A stretch of DNA of 64,000 bases from Halorubrum aquaticum (GTDB taxonomy: Archaea > Halobacteriota > Halobacteria > Halobacteriales > Haloferacaceae), in the NCBI RefSeq assembly GCF_900113615.1, contig NZ_FOPZ01000001.1, positions 62,001 to 126,000 on the forward strand, written 5' to 3'. Below the pieces are notes generated by a model. The model made no database searches. It was not told the DNA's origin and saw nothing but the letters and a program-made list of their open reading frames with translations. Below, piece by piece: positions 45,327-54,087 of the stretch (within the stretch, counting starts at the first letter, position 1; the number at the start of each line of letters is the position of its first letter). The position numbers and the translations under genes were made by a program.

Positions 45327-46445
45327 TCAGGCCTCCTCGCTCGTCGCCGCCCCCGCGCGTTCCTCGCGCTCGTCGTCGTGGTCGCGGCGGCCGGCTTCGG
45401 ACGTATCGGCGTCCCCGCCGGCGTCGGCCGCGGCGGCTCCACCGACCGCGTCGCCCTCGTCGATCCCGGGGGTCCCGTCTCCCTCGTCGATCCCGGCACC
45501 GCCCCGGCGACCGGGCATCGGTCGTCCCACGAGGTCGAGGAACACGTCCTCGAGGCTCGGCTCCCGAGTGCGGATGTCGACGACGGTTCCGCCGGCCTCC
45601 GAGGCGGCCGTTCGAACCCGCTCGACCGCGTCCATCGACGGGACGACCGTGCGGTAGCGGTCGCCGACCTCCTCCGTCCCGCCGAACGCTTCCGGGTCGG
45701 TTCCGTTGCCCTCCGCGTCGGCCCCGTCCTCCGCCGCGCCGGCCTCCGGCGGCACGTCGGTGTACACGTGGTAGGTCGTCTCGCCGTGTCGCTCGCGGAT
45801 CCCGTCGACGGTGCCGCGGGCGACGATCCGGCCCTCGTTCATGACCGCGACGCGGTCGCAGACGGACTCGACGTGATACAGGTTGTGCGCGGAGAACACG
45901 ACGGTCTTGCCGGCCGCCCTGAGTTCGCGGGTGAACTCCAGCACCGAGTTCGTCGTCACCGGATCGAGTCCGGAGGCCGGCTCGTCGTACACCAACACGT
46001 CGGGATCGTTCACCAGCGACCGCGCGATGGCGACCTTCCGTTTCATCCCCTTCGAGACGTCCCCGAGCCGCCGGTCGCGGTGGTCGAGGTCCAGCCGATC
46101 GAGCGCGCGTTCGATGCGCTCGTCGGCGACGGACCGGGGGACCTCGTAGAGGTCGGCGAAGAAGCGGAGGTACGACGTCGCCGTCATCTCCTCGTACAGC
46201 GGCGACTCCTCGGGGAGGAAGCCGAGGTGGTGGCGCATCGCCGACTCGGTGGAGTCGTAGCCCGCCACGCGTGCCTCGCCCGAGGTGGGCTCGATCAGCC
46301 CGGCGAGGACCTTCAGCGTCGTCGTCTTGCCCGCGCCGTTCGGACCGACGATCCCGAACACCTCCCCCTCCTCGACGGAGAAGGTGCTGTCGACGACCGC
46401 CGCGAACCCGCCGTACGTCTTCTCGAGGCCCGCGACCTCTATCAT
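45327..46445 (-). CDS. ABC exporter ATPase
   Basis: Powers the ABC-2 permeases downstream. 372 residues: Walker A GPNGAGKTTT, signature DVSKGMKRKVAIARS, Walker B VLVYDEPASGLDP and switch His in VFSAHN. The 110 C-terminal residues are an extra beta-alpha domain plus an acidic, partly repetitive tail (GIDEGDGTPGIDEGD) of unknown role. The operon order is ATPase, permease-protease fusion, permease. Confidence 0.94.
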   Translation of the reverse strand: MIEVAGLEKTYGGFAAVVDSTFSVEEGEVFGIVGPNGAGKTTTLKVLAGLIEPTSGEARVAGYDSTESAMRHHLGFLPEESPLYEEMTATSYLRFFADLYEVPRSVADERIERALDRLDLDHRDRRLGDVSKGMKRKVAIARSLVNDPDVLVYDEPASGLDPVTTNSVLEFTRELRAAGKTVVFSAHNLYHVESVCDRVAVMNEGRIVARGTVDGIRERHGETTYHVYTDVPPEAGAAEDGADAEGNGTDPEAFGGTEEVGDRYRTVVPSMDAVERVRTAASEAGGTVVDIRTREPSLEDVFLDLVGRPMPGRRGGAGIDEGDGTPGIDEGDAVGGAAAADAGGDADTSEAGRRDHDDEREERAGAATSEEA

Positions 46446-46532
46446 GGGCTCGGGTCCGGCAGGGACCGGGTTAAACCCACGCCCGTGGGTATCAACCGCG
46501 AGAACGTCCGGCGGATCCCCTCGTCGCCTTTC

Positions 46533-47597
46533 CTAGTCGTCGGCCCAGGCGTCGCCGTGTGCGCGATAGCCGTCGAACTCGCCGCGGTCGATCTCCCGTT
46601 CGATCTCGAGTTTCGTCTCGCGGTCCAACTCGAGGAGGTGACAGAGCGGGTGGCCGGGGGCGGCCACCGGGTTCTCGAGCGCCCCGAGGATCAGCCCGTC
46701 GAAGGGCGCACGGACGACGTGCTCCTCGGTCTTGAAGTGGTTCGTCACCGTACAGATCGCGTCGCCCTCGTGGACGAGCGGATAGGGTCCCCACTCCATC
46801 TCGACGAGCCCGCCGGCGTCCGCGCGGATCCATCGCTTGGTGGCGTCGGCGGCGGTCGACTCGTACCACCCCGGCCAGTGGACCGGCTCGCCCGGGAGGA
46901 CGCCGTACTCGGCGAGCACGCTCTCGACGCCCTGAAGCGCCTTCTCGATCAGGACGCGCTGGAAGCGGTGTGCCCGCCCCATCTCGACGGTGACCGTCGG
47001 GATCCCGTCCGCGGTCGCCACGGCGCGGAGCGAGCCGGCGTCGCCCTCGCCGTAGAGGACCACGTTGGTGGCGAACGCGCGGGCGAGCCGCGAGACGTCG
47101 GGGTCCTCGAGGTCGGCGCGCGCGTGATAGATCGTCGTCCGGTTCCGGGTCGACGTGTGGAAGTCGAGCCCGAGGTCACACGGCGAGACGAACCGGCGGT
47201 AGATCTCGTGGGCCATCCGCTCGGTCGTGTTCGCGCCCTCTCGTCCCGGGAACGACCGGTTCATGTCCTGGTCGTAGATCGGCGTGTACCGCTGTTGGGC
47301 CTCGAAGGCCGGGACGTTACACGCGTGGAGACAGACGAGCGTCCCGTGGAGTTCGCCCGGCTCGTACCGGTCCGCGATCTCCTGGACGACCTTGACGCCG
47401 TTGAGCTCGTCGCCGTGGATCCCGGCGCTGAAGAACACGGTCGGGCCGCCGCCCTCGCCGTTGATCACGGTGACCGGGACGCGGATCGGGTCGCCGAGGT
47501 AGGTCTCGCCGACCTCGTAGCGGACGTGACGCTTCTCGCCCGGGTCGACCTCGGCGTCGTAGCGGAACGGCTCCGGCTCGGCACGCGAGTCGTTCAT
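46533..47597 (-). CDS. succinylglutamate desuccinylase/aspartoacylase family protein
   Basis: A 354-residue zinc-dependent deacylase-like protein. Zinc ligands: His/Glu in AGIHGDELNGV and His in DFHTSTRNR; catalytic Glu probably in TVTVEMGRAHRFQ. The 90 C-terminal residues form a beta-barrel (AGGLVEMEWGPYPLV, VVRAPFDGLILGA), as in carboxypeptidase-like M14 deacylases. Amino-acid deacylation is inferred; the true substrate is unknown. ATG 47597 starts an acidic leader of about 20 residues. Confidence 0.87.
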   Translation of the reverse strand: MNDSRAEPEPFRYDAEVDPGEKRHVRYEVGETYLGDPIRVPVTVINGEGGGPTVFFSAGIHGDELNGVKVVQEIADRYEPGELHGTLVCLHACNVPAFEAQQRYTPIYDQDMNRSFPGREGANTTERMAHEIYRRFVSPCDLGLDFHTSTRNRTTIYHARADLEDPDVSRLARAFATNVVLYGEGDAGSLRAVATADGIPTVTVEMGRAHRFQRVLIEKALQGVESVLAEYGVLPGEPVHWPGWYESTAADATKRWIRADAGGLVEMEWGPYPLVHEGDAICTVTNHFKTEEHVVRAPFDGLILGALENPVAAPGHPLCHLLELDRETKLEIEREIDRGEFDGYRAHGDAWADD

Positions 47598-47708
47598 GCC
47601 GGCGAGTCTCGGGGACGGGAGAAAACTGCTGGGTCGAGGGCGGGTCGTCGTCGGTTCGTCGCCGACCCGGCGGTAGCCTTACGGCATCGCTTCGAGAACG
47701 AACCCCGT

Positions 47709-48695
47709 ATGAGCGAGGGACCGTCGGGAGACGAGGAGTCGGAGCCGGGCGTCGCCGCCGACTCCGACCCGGTTCACGGCTCCGAGGGCGACTCGGCTCC
47801 CCGCTCCGACATCGATCCCGCGGTCGCCGCGGCCGCCCGCGAGGAGTTGCGGACGACGTTCACCTATCAGGTCGAACGCCTCCGCGAGATCGACACCAAG
47901 GCCATCGAGATCCTCAAGGCCAACCTCGTGCTCATCGGGATCGTCGTCACCGGCGGGTCGATCGTGGTCCAGACGGAGTTCGACCTCGGCGGGTTCCTCA
48001 ACCCCTTCACGCTCGCCGGCGGGGTGCTGCTCCTCGTCTCCACGGGACTGGCCGCGGTCACGTACACGGCCTCGGACCTCCGCGGCGGGTTGAGCATCGC
48101 GGACGTGGACGCGGTGATCGTGGCCGAACACGAGCGAACGCGCGTGGAAGGGGCCGCGGGTGACGCGACCACAGAATCGACCTCTCCCGGGTTCGACGAG
48201 CGCCTGCTCCGCAGCTACGCCGAGTGGATCGACTACAACGCCCGAGTCACCGCGGTCAACGACCTGCTCGCGACGGTGACGGTGCTTCTCGTCTTCCTCG
48301 CGTTCGTCTACGTGGTCGCCGGCGTCGCGGTCGGCGCGGCCGGGCTCTCGGCGGCGGAGTCGTGGCTCTCGTTCGCCGTCCTGACGGTCCTCGGCGGCGG
48401 GTTCACTTGGATCGCCGCGCACATGGACCACCTCGGTCCGGAGACGAGACACGCGGCGGCGTCCTTCGACGGCGTCCAGCTCTCGAAGGGGGCCGACAGG
48501 ACCGAGGCGTGGTCCTCGCTTCTGGCGATGCTCGGGAGGGAACCGCCCGTCGAGTCGTCGCCGTCGGCGGAACCGTCGGAACCGAGCGAGGAAAGGGTGG
48601 AGAGCGAACGAAAGGAGGACGTCGAAGGAAAGGAGGAGAGCGAACGAAAGGAGGAGAGAGAACAGAGGGAGGACGCGGAGAGCGACGACGACTGA
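47709..48695 (+). CDS. four-helix membrane protein with a 2TM-effector-like N-terminal half
   Basis: A 328-residue protein. Residues 40-70 (REELRTTFTYQVERLREIDTK, with D62-T-K-A65) lead into hydrophobic segments at about 72-88 and 99-119, then an acidic cytoplasmic stretch, a second pair of segments (188-210 and 221-237), and a C-terminal tail of Glu/Lys/Ser repeats (ERKEEREQREDAE). The DTKA helix before two transmembrane segments recalls Pycsar-TM/SLATT-like membrane effectors. No nucleotide cyclase or other defence gene is adjacent, so the resemblance is tentative. Confidence 0.65.
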   Translation: MSEGPSGDEESEPGVAADSDPVHGSEGDSAPRSDIDPAVAAAAREELRTTFTYQVERLREIDTKAIEILKANLVLIGIVVTGGSIVVQTEFDLGGFLNPFTLAGGVLLLVSTGLAAVTYTASDLRGGLSIADVDAVIVAEHERTRVEGAAGDATTESTSPGFDERLLRSYAEWIDYNARVTAVNDLLATVTVLLVFLAFVYVVAGVAVGAAGLSAAESWLSFAVLTVLGGGFTWIAAHMDHLGPETRHAAASFDGVQLSKGADRTEAWSSLLAMLGREPPVESSPSAEPSEPSEERVESERKEDVEGKEESERKEEREQREDAESDDD

Positions 48696-48818
48696 TTACT
48701 CCTCTTCTTCCTCCTCTTCGATCGGCCCTCGACCTCGTTCCCAGACGGCGCCCGCCGAGGTGTCGTTCGGGGCGGTGTGTGTGACGTCCTTCATCGTGTC
48801 GCGGTCGGCGTCGGTCAT
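48696..48818 (-). CDS. 40-residue acidic protein
   Basis: Starts at ATG 48818 with MTDADRDTMKDVTHTAPND, followed by a short Gly/Arg segment and an end of seven Glu in a row. TTAATA on the reverse strand centred about 29 bases upstream (48845-48850) supports expression. I do not recognise the family. It is immediately downstream of, and convergent with, the 2TM-like gene. Confidence 0.5.
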   Translation of the reverse strand: MTDADRDTMKDVTHTAPNDTSAGAVWERGRGPIEEEEEEE

Positions 48819-49183
48819 GGTGGCTTCGCTAGCGCGGATCGGCGTATTAACGCTTCGTGGAATGGTGTATGTAGACATTATATGATATAAGGTACCGTGG
48901 CACAGGAGGGATCTCGGTTTCACGTTCCCACGAGCGATCGGTAACCGCGTCGTTGCCGGCGCGGTGAGGGCTTCCAAAGGCCGCACAGCCCAACCCCGCA
49001 CAGCCCGCACAGCACCGCACCTCACGCCTCCCCAGCCTCGTCGGCTCGGCGTTTACGAACGCCGAGCCGACTCCCTCGCGCTCGATTCGCGTGCGCTTCG
49101 CGCCCGCTCACCGGGATCGCGCCACCGCACGGCGGGGCGGAGGGCTCTCTCCTCTCTCCGGTCGGAACGGGACCGAACCCCTT
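48819..49183. other. 365-base intergenic region with AT-rich patch and strong hairpin
   Basis: No gene seen. The stretch 48866-48893 is strikingly AT-rich and contains TATGATATAAGG; it might be an unassigned promoter. From 48985 the sequence turns to cgcac-rich simple repeats including a copy of the 23-base repeat phrase at 49016-49036, then a perfect 14-base-pair hairpin at 49040-49071. Confidence 0.7.
49040..49071. terminator. perfect 14-bp hairpin
   Basis: GTCGGCTCGGCGTT at 49040-49053 pairs with AACGCCGAGCCGAC at 49058-49071 around a TACG loop. It lies 113 bases past the end of the VOC gene, on its downstream side, so a terminator or structured RNA are both possible. Confidence 0.6.
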
Positions 49184-49666
49184 TCAGTTCCCGTAGCCCC
49201 GCTCGAACGGGTCGATCTCCTCGGATCCGGGCTCCTCCTCGTCGCGGGTGAACCCGGGACCGCCGGTCGCGAACTCGAAGACGAGCCCGTCGGGGTCGCT
49301 GAAGTAGATGCTCTTGAAGTAGGTGCGGTCCTTCACCTCGCTTACGTTGACGCCCTGCTCACGGAGGTGTTCCCGCCACTCGCGGAGCGTCTCCTCGTCG
49401 TCGACGCCGAACGCGAAGTGGTGGCTCGCGCCGGGTCCCGGGTTCCCCCGCGAGTCCGGATACTCGAAGTACGTGACGTTGGTGCCGGGTTCGCCCTCCG
49501 GCGTCGGCGAGAAGTAGTAGTGGGGCGTCCCGGGGTCGTCGTAGTTCTGGGTTCGCTTGACCGTGTGCCAGCCGAGGACGTCCTCGTAGAACGCGACGGT
49601 CTCGTCCATGTCCGTACAGATGTTCGTCACGTGGTGCAGTCCGGTGGTCGGTGGCGCGTCACCCAT
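49184..49666 (-). CDS. VOC-superfamily dioxygenase-like protein
   Basis: A 160-residue protein. The first module has the metal-site His in GLHHVTNICTD; the second has His in GASHHFAFGVDDE and the final Glu in PDGLVFEFATGG. This matches ring-cleaving dioxygenase and glyoxalase-type folds. The 25 C-terminal residues are acidic. Reaction unknown. Confidence 0.85.
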   Translation of the reverse strand: MGDAPPTTGLHHVTNICTDMDETVAFYEDVLGWHTVKRTQNYDDPGTPHYYFSPTPEGEPGTNVTYFEYPDSRGNPGPGASHHFAFGVDDEETLREWREHLREQGVNVSEVKDRTYFKSIYFSDPDGLVFEFATGGPGFTRDEEEPGSEEIDPFERGYGN

Positions 49667-49789
49667 ACCCGGACGTGAACGTCCTCCGTGAAAGGCGTTG
49701 GCAGGAACGAGGTCGGTTCGCGATCGACCGGACGTTCGGAGATCGGTCGGCGAGCGGTCAGTGAGCGGTCGGAAGCGTGGCGATCGGAC

Positions 49790-50239
49790 CTAGAACAGAC
49801 CGATGCCGAGCGCGTACGGCCACGCGGTCCCGCCGACGGCGAGCAGCGCGAGGGCCGCGCCGGCACCGTACAGGTTCTTGAGGAAGCTCGTCATCTCGCT
49901 CTGCTGTTCCTCGGGGTCGTCGGCCGTCCAGAAGTCGTGCATCGTCACCGCGGAGACGACGAGGAAGACCGCGAGCGCGCCCGCCGAGAGGACGGGGAAC
50001 GCGCCGAGGACGACTCCTAATCCGCCGAGAACGAGCAGCGCGCCCGAGGCGACGGTCGAGAAGCGCGGCGCGGGCAGTCCCTTGAACCCCGCGTAGCCGG
50101 CCATGTCGTCGACGTTCATGAAGTGGTTCAGCCCCATGAACGCGAGCACGCCGCCGAACAGCAGGCGACCGAGTAAGAACAGTTCGCCGGCGAACGGCGT
50201 ATCGAGCTGGAGCGGTAGCGTCGTGATTTCAGCTAACAT
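49790..50239 (-). CDS. DoxX-like membrane protein
   Basis: A 149-residue, four-helix membrane protein. The family phrase LLGRLLFGGVLAFMGLNHF and the later ALLVLGGLGVVLGAFP with HDFWTADDP are typical of DoxX/DoxD-like proteins, linked in bacteria to thiol or quinone redox balance. Start ATG 50239; an upstream in-frame M would run into the regulatory region. Divergent from an HxlR regulator that likely controls it. Confidence 0.87.
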   Translation of the reverse strand: MLAEITTLPLQLDTPFAGELFLLGRLLFGGVLAFMGLNHFMNVDDMAGYAGFKGLPAPRFSTVASGALLVLGGLGVVLGAFPVLSAGALAVFLVVSAVTMHDFWTADDPEEQQSEMTSFLKNLYGAGAALALLAVGGTAWPYALGIGLF

Positions 50240-50240
50240 C

Positions 50241-50306
50241 GTGTAACTACGTATACGAACGCAACCTATATATCGCTTCCCGGACAAAAGGGTTAGTAGG
50301 TAACAC
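50241..50306. promoter_or_regulatory. shared promoter/operator region of doxX-like and HxlR genes
   Basis: A single symmetric TATATA at 50267-50272 lies between the two starts. GTGTAACTAC (50241-50250) next to the doxX start and GTAGGTAACAC (50296-50306) next to the HxlR start are inverted near-copies of each other. They are good candidates for regulator binding sites covering both start regions; binding is inferred. Confidence 0.5.
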
Positions 50307-50308
50307 CG

Positions 50309-50683
50309 ATGTCATCACAGGACCTCACGGGCGCGGATCCGTCGCCGGAGACCACGGCCACGGACGAGACACCCGACACGCCGTGTCCGATCGTCGACTC
50401 CATCGAGCAGATCGGCTCACAGTGGCGGCTCGTCGTCCTCTACGAGCTACAGAACGGCGAGCGGCGGTTCAACGAGCTCAAACGCGAGACCGACGCGAAC
50501 GCTCGGACCCTCTCACGCGTGCTCGACGACCTCCAGGAGTCCGGATTCGTCGACCGCCGCATGGAGGAGGACGCGCCCGTCGCGACCTACTACAGCCTCA
50601 CCGAGAAGGGCGAGTCGCTCGGACCCGTCTTCGCGGAGATCGACGAGTGGGCCCACGAGTGGCTCGCCGAGTGTAACGCGTAG
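50309..50683 (+). CDS. HxlR-family transcriptional regulator
   Basis: A 124-residue winged-helix regulator. The conserved CPIVDSIEQIGSQWRLVVLYELQNGERRFNELKR opening (shown as pieces: CPIVDSIEQIGSQW and RRFNELKRETD) and the wing GFVDRRMEEDAPVATYYSLT are typical. The N-terminal Cys at the start of the domain is the redox-sensing position in several HxlR-type proteins such as HypR. Probably controls the divergent DoxX-like gene and itself. Confidence 0.93.
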   Translation: MSSQDLTGADPSPETTATDETPDTPCPIVDSIEQIGSQWRLVVLYELQNGERRFNELKRETDANARTLSRVLDDLQESGFVDRRMEEDAPVATYYSLTEKGESLGPVFAEIDEWAHEWLAECNA

Positions 50684-50797
50684 TCCGCCGATCTCGTCGA
50701 TTCGTCCGTCCTCCTTATATTCCTATTAGGACCTCCACCGTCACCCGGGTGACTATACGAAGTCTTGAAGTAAGGTTTCCAATTATGTGGAGACAAG

Positions 50798-51061
50798 ATG
50801 GCGAAGTCAAACAAGTTCACCGTCGTTTCCGAACAGAACGATCACGATCACGCCGCGGTACGTGCGCATCCGCGCAACGAGACGTACCACATCGTCGACT
50901 ACGCCGACGGGACCGCCCGCGAGCGCGTCGCCGACCTACCCGCCGGCTCCGTCGTCCGGATGGAACTCTCCCGTGCCGGTCGTCGGAGCAACGTCTGGTG
51001 TGCCGAGTCGGTCCACGTCGCGGAGACGGACGGCGGCATCGTCGAGACGGCGAAAAGGTGA
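50798..51061 (+). CDS. small conserved haloarchaeal protein
   Basis: An 87-residue protein with no membrane segment. It starts MAKSNKFTVVSEQNDHDHAA and contains a beta-rich core (RNETYHIVDYADG, SVVRMELSRAGRRSNVW). The length and beta pattern suggest a small barrel or RNA/DNA-binding fold; I do not know the family's function. GTGGAG upstream is a weak ribosome-binding site for ATG 50798. Convergent with ilvD. Confidence 0.68.
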   Translation: MAKSNKFTVVSEQNDHDHAAVRAHPRNETYHIVDYADGTARERVADLPAGSVVRMELSRAGRRSNVWCAESVHVAETDGGIVETAKR

Positions 51062-51080
51062 TCGGTCGGGCGGTCCGCGC

Positions 51081-52868
51081 CTACTCGTCGGGCGTGAGCC
51101 GCGGATTCGTCACCGCGCCGATCGACGCCGAGGAGAAGTCCCGGCCGTACTTCGCCAGCACGCCGCCCTCGTAGGGCGGCTCCGGCGCTTCCCAGCCCTC
51201 CGCGCGCTCGTCGAGTTCCTCCTCCGAGAGGTCGACCGTGAGGTCACGGTTCGGGATGTCGACCGTGACCCGATCGCCGTCCTCGAGGAAGCCGATCGGG
51301 CCGCCGACCGCCGCCTCGGGGGCGACGTGGCCGATCATCGGGCCGCGCGTCCCGCCCGAGAACCGCCCGTCGGTGAGGAGCGCCACGTCCTCCTCGTGGC
51401 CCGCGCCGACGACGGCGGCGGTCACGCCGAGCATCTCGCGCATGCCGGGCCCGCCCGTCGGCCCCTCGTTCCGGATGACGATCACGTCGCCGGACTCGAT
51501 CTCGCCGGACTGGACGTACTCCATGGCGTCCTCCTCGTTCTCGAAGACCCGCGCCGGACCCTCGTGGTAGAACGCGTCGTCGCCGGTCACCTTGAGGACC
51601 GCGCCGTCGGGCGCGAGGTTCCCGTCCAGGACCTTGATCGCGCCCTCCTCCTCCTTGGGGTCGTCGACGGAGTAGAGGAAGTCGGCGTCGATCGCGTCGT
51701 CGTCCGGGAGGTCGCCGTTCGCCTCGAGCTCGGCGAGTTCCTCCGCGATCGTGTTGCCGGTCACGGTCAGCTGGTCGCCGTGGAACAGGTCCGCCTCCAT
51801 CAGACGGCGGATCACGACCGGGACCCCGCCGATCTCGTGGAGGTCGTTCATCACGCGGGAGCCGCCGGGCTGGAGGTCCGCGATCTTCGGCGTCCGCCGC
51901 GATATCTCGTCGAAGTCCTCGATCGTGAGGTCGATGTCGGCCTCCGCGGCGAGCGCGAGCAGGTGTAACACGCCGTTCGTCGAGCCGCCGATCGCGGTCT
52001 GGAGGGCGATCGCGTTCTCGAAGGACTCCCGCGTCAGGAGGTCGGACGGGCGACGGTCGTTCTCGATGCAGTCCATGACGAGCTCGCCCGCCTCCGCGGC
52101 CACCTCGTAGCGCTCCTCGTCCTCCGCGGGCGCGGAGGCGGAGCCGAGCGGCGCGAGCCCGAGCGCCTCCGAGATCGACGCCATCGTGTTGGCGGTGAAC
52201 ATCCCGCCACAGGAGCCCGCGCCGGGACAGGCGTGTCGCTCCAGGTCGTCGAGCTCCTCGCCGCTCATGTCGCCCTCGGCGTAGGCGCCGACGCCCTCGA
52301 ACACCTGGACGATCGTCACGTCGCGGCCCTCGTGTTGACCGGGCATGATCGAGCCGCCGTAGAGGAAGACGCTGGGGAGGTCCGTCCGGATCGCCGCCAT
52401 CATCATCCCGGGCAGGTTCTTGTCACAGCCCGCGACGGTGACCAGGGCGTCCATCCGCTCGCCGAAGGAGACCAGCTCGACCGAGTCGGCGATCACTTCG
52501 CGTGAGATCAGGCTCGCCTTCATTCCCTCCGTGCCCATCGAGATGGCGTCGGAGATGGTGACCGTCCCGAACTCGATTGGCATCCCGCCGGCGGCGTCGA
52601 TCCCGTCGAGCGCGGCGTCGGCCACGTCGTCGAGATGGACGTTACACGGCGTGATGTCCGCGGCGGGGTTGGGCACCCCGACGATCGGCGAGGAGAGGTC
52701 CTCGTCGTCGAAGCCCATCGCGCGGAACATCGAGCGGTGGGGCGCGCGGTCGGCGCCCTCGGTCACGTCCCGGCTCCGGAGGTCCTCGTTCTTCTCGCCC
52801 GCGAATCGGTCCGCGTCGTCGCGCCCGCGGGATCGCTCCCCGTCGGATCGCGGCTGCTGTTCGCTCAT
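51081..52868 (-). CDS. ilvD: dihydroxy-acid dehydratase
   Basis: Dehydrates dihydroxy acids in valine, isoleucine and leucine synthesis; an iron-sulfur enzyme. 595 residues: the phrase [15 protein letters not shown] with the first cluster Cys, [15 protein letters not shown] with the next, then [19 protein letters not shown]. The 45-residue N-terminal leader is acidic and variable. Related sugar-acid dehydratases exist, but the motif set fits IlvD. Other branched-chain genes are not adjacent. Confidence 0.95.
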   Translation of the reverse strand: MSEQQPRSDGERSRGRDDADRFAGEKNEDLRSRDVTEGADRAPHRSMFRAMGFDDEDLSSPIVGVPNPAADITPCNVHLDDVADAALDGIDAAGGMPIEFGTVTISDAISMGTEGMKASLISREVIADSVELVSFGERMDALVTVAGCDKNLPGMMMAAIRTDLPSVFLYGGSIMPGQHEGRDVTIVQVFEGVGAYAEGDMSGEELDDLERHACPGAGSCGGMFTANTMASISEALGLAPLGSASAPAEDEERYEVAAEAGELVMDCIENDRRPSDLLTRESFENAIALQTAIGGSTNGVLHLLALAAEADIDLTIEDFDEISRRTPKIADLQPGGSRVMNDLHEIGGVPVVIRRLMEADLFHGDQLTVTGNTIAEELAELEANGDLPDDDAIDADFLYSVDDPKEEEGAIKVLDGNLAPDGAVLKVTGDDAFYHEGPARVFENEEDAMEYVQSGEIESGDVIVIRNEGPTGGPGMREMLGVTAAVVGAGHEEDVALLTDGRFSGGTRGPMIGHVAPEAAVGGPIGFLEDGDRVTVDIPNRDLTVDLSEEELDERAEGWEAPEPPYEGGVLAKYGRDFSSASIGAVTNPRLTPDE

Positions 52869-52923
52869 GTTCGTACCTGTCGCCCGGGGGTCTTAAACGA
52901 ACTCACCCGAACAAGTCCGTCCG

Positions 52924-52988
52924 GCTCTGTTGAACTTCTTGGGAACTGATAGGAAACGCTTGCTGGATACAGAGGGTGGACCCAGCAA
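52924..52988. other. possible insertion-sequence end remnant
   Basis: GGCTCTGTTGAACTTCTT at about 52923 resembles the terminal repeats of some insertion sequences (GGCTCTGTTG...), and a TTGCTGG/CCAGCAA pair follows at 52960-52988. No second end and no transposase were found, so this is a weak remnant call. Confidence 0.3.
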
Positions 52989-53052
52989 CCTGGTTCTGTT
53001 TGCTTCGGGTCCCCTGCGATGAGTCAGCCGGTCAAAAAGATCTGCGGAGTGG

Positions 53053-53367
53053 CTACTCGATTTCTAACTGACCACTTCCGCCACTCTCCTCGCCGTCATT
53101 CTCGTCCCATTCGAGTTCGAACTCGATACTTCGCTCAGTCATATTGCCAGCCGGGCCTTCGCGTTCAGCTTTGACCTCGAAGGTCGGTCGGGCAGGAGGA
53201 TTCAGTGTGACAGACTCGGAGCCTGCTTTCAGGCTGATAGCGTTTCCGCTGTCGAGATTATCCGCGACTTTCCGAAGGTATGCTGCGATCTCTTCTCGAC
53301 TCTGGTTGCTTTCCGATTTGAACAGGACTTCTTCAGGCATGACGTACGATACGTTGCCTGTACTCAT
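53053..53367 (-). CDS. amphi-Trp domain protein
   Basis: A 104-residue acidic protein. The central core YVMPEEVLFKSESNQSREEI followed by AAYLRKVADNLDSGNAISLK matches the small amphi-Trp domain common in halophiles, of unknown role. ATG 53367 is chosen because GAGGAG lies 6 bases before it; in-frame ATGs at 53391 and 53397 are less likely. The gene sits in a lower-G+C patch after a possible insertion-sequence remnant. Confidence 0.82.
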   Translation of the reverse strand: MSTGNVSYVMPEEVLFKSESNQSREEIAAYLRKVADNLDSGNAISLKAGSESVTLNPPARPTFEVKAEREGPAGNMTERSIEFELEWDENDGEESGGSGQLEIE

Positions 53368-53513
53368 AAGTGACTCCTCTGTGCTGACCATTGGCAATTG
53401 CCTCTAATCGGTAGTCCGGAATGCTGACTATGCGCGTTGTACTCAGCACGGCTACTGATACCTATCTCCTGTTGAGGATTTCAACGGAGCTGAATCGGCG
53501 TATCGTTCGGATA

Positions 53514-53966
53514 TCACGAGGGAGACGAGAGTTCGGAGGTGATTCGTGGGAGGATAACGCTTCCAATGAGAAGAGCAACGGAGGCGTTGCGACCGGCGTG
53601 TAGTATGACGGTTATCGTCCTGGAGTCCGGTTGCGGGACGACGAAGTAGAACAGACTGGAGGTAAACGGCGTCGAGATCAGGAACGCTAACCCGGCGAGG
53701 ACGGCGACCTGAACTCCTCGTTCCAACCGGCCGAACGGACGGTCGTCACGAAGAACCATCCAGAGCAGACGGAAAACGAGAACGGTGACGAGGACCTCAC
53801 CGGAGTGATCGATTCCGACGACCATGAACAGCCCGACGATGAGGCGTTCAACACCACCCAATGACTCGACGATCTCCCAGATCTGACGGCGTAGTAGCCG
53901 AACGATCCAACAGACGCCGGCAGCTATCGAGAGAGCGAGGACTCCACGTGGGACCTGATCGGACAC
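53514..53966 (-). CDS. four-helix membrane protein, unknown
   Basis: A 150-residue protein with about four hydrophobic segments (8-24, 40-66, 86-110, 122-143) and no recognisable family motif. A CTTAGTAC element on the reverse strand about 24 bases before ATG 53966 supports expression. Codon use is a little less G+C-rich than the neighbours, like the amphi-Trp gene, so the patch 52900-54000 may be accessory. Confidence 0.6.
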   Translation of the reverse strand: MSDQVPRGVLALSIAAGVCWIVRLLRRQIWEIVESLGGVERLIVGLFMVVGIDHSGEVLVTVLVFRLLWMVLRDDRPFGRLERGVQVAVLAGLAFLISTPFTSSLFYFVVPQPDSRTITVILHAGRNASVALLIGSVILPRITSELSSPS

Positions 53967-54087
53967 GGCAGTCGGTCACGTGGAGTGTACTAAGACCGTT
54001 TGATGGGTTAAATCGGTTTTTACCCCATCGGACGAACTGGATCCGATCCGTACTGAGCGATCGAAACCGTGTGATATGGGACCGGTC

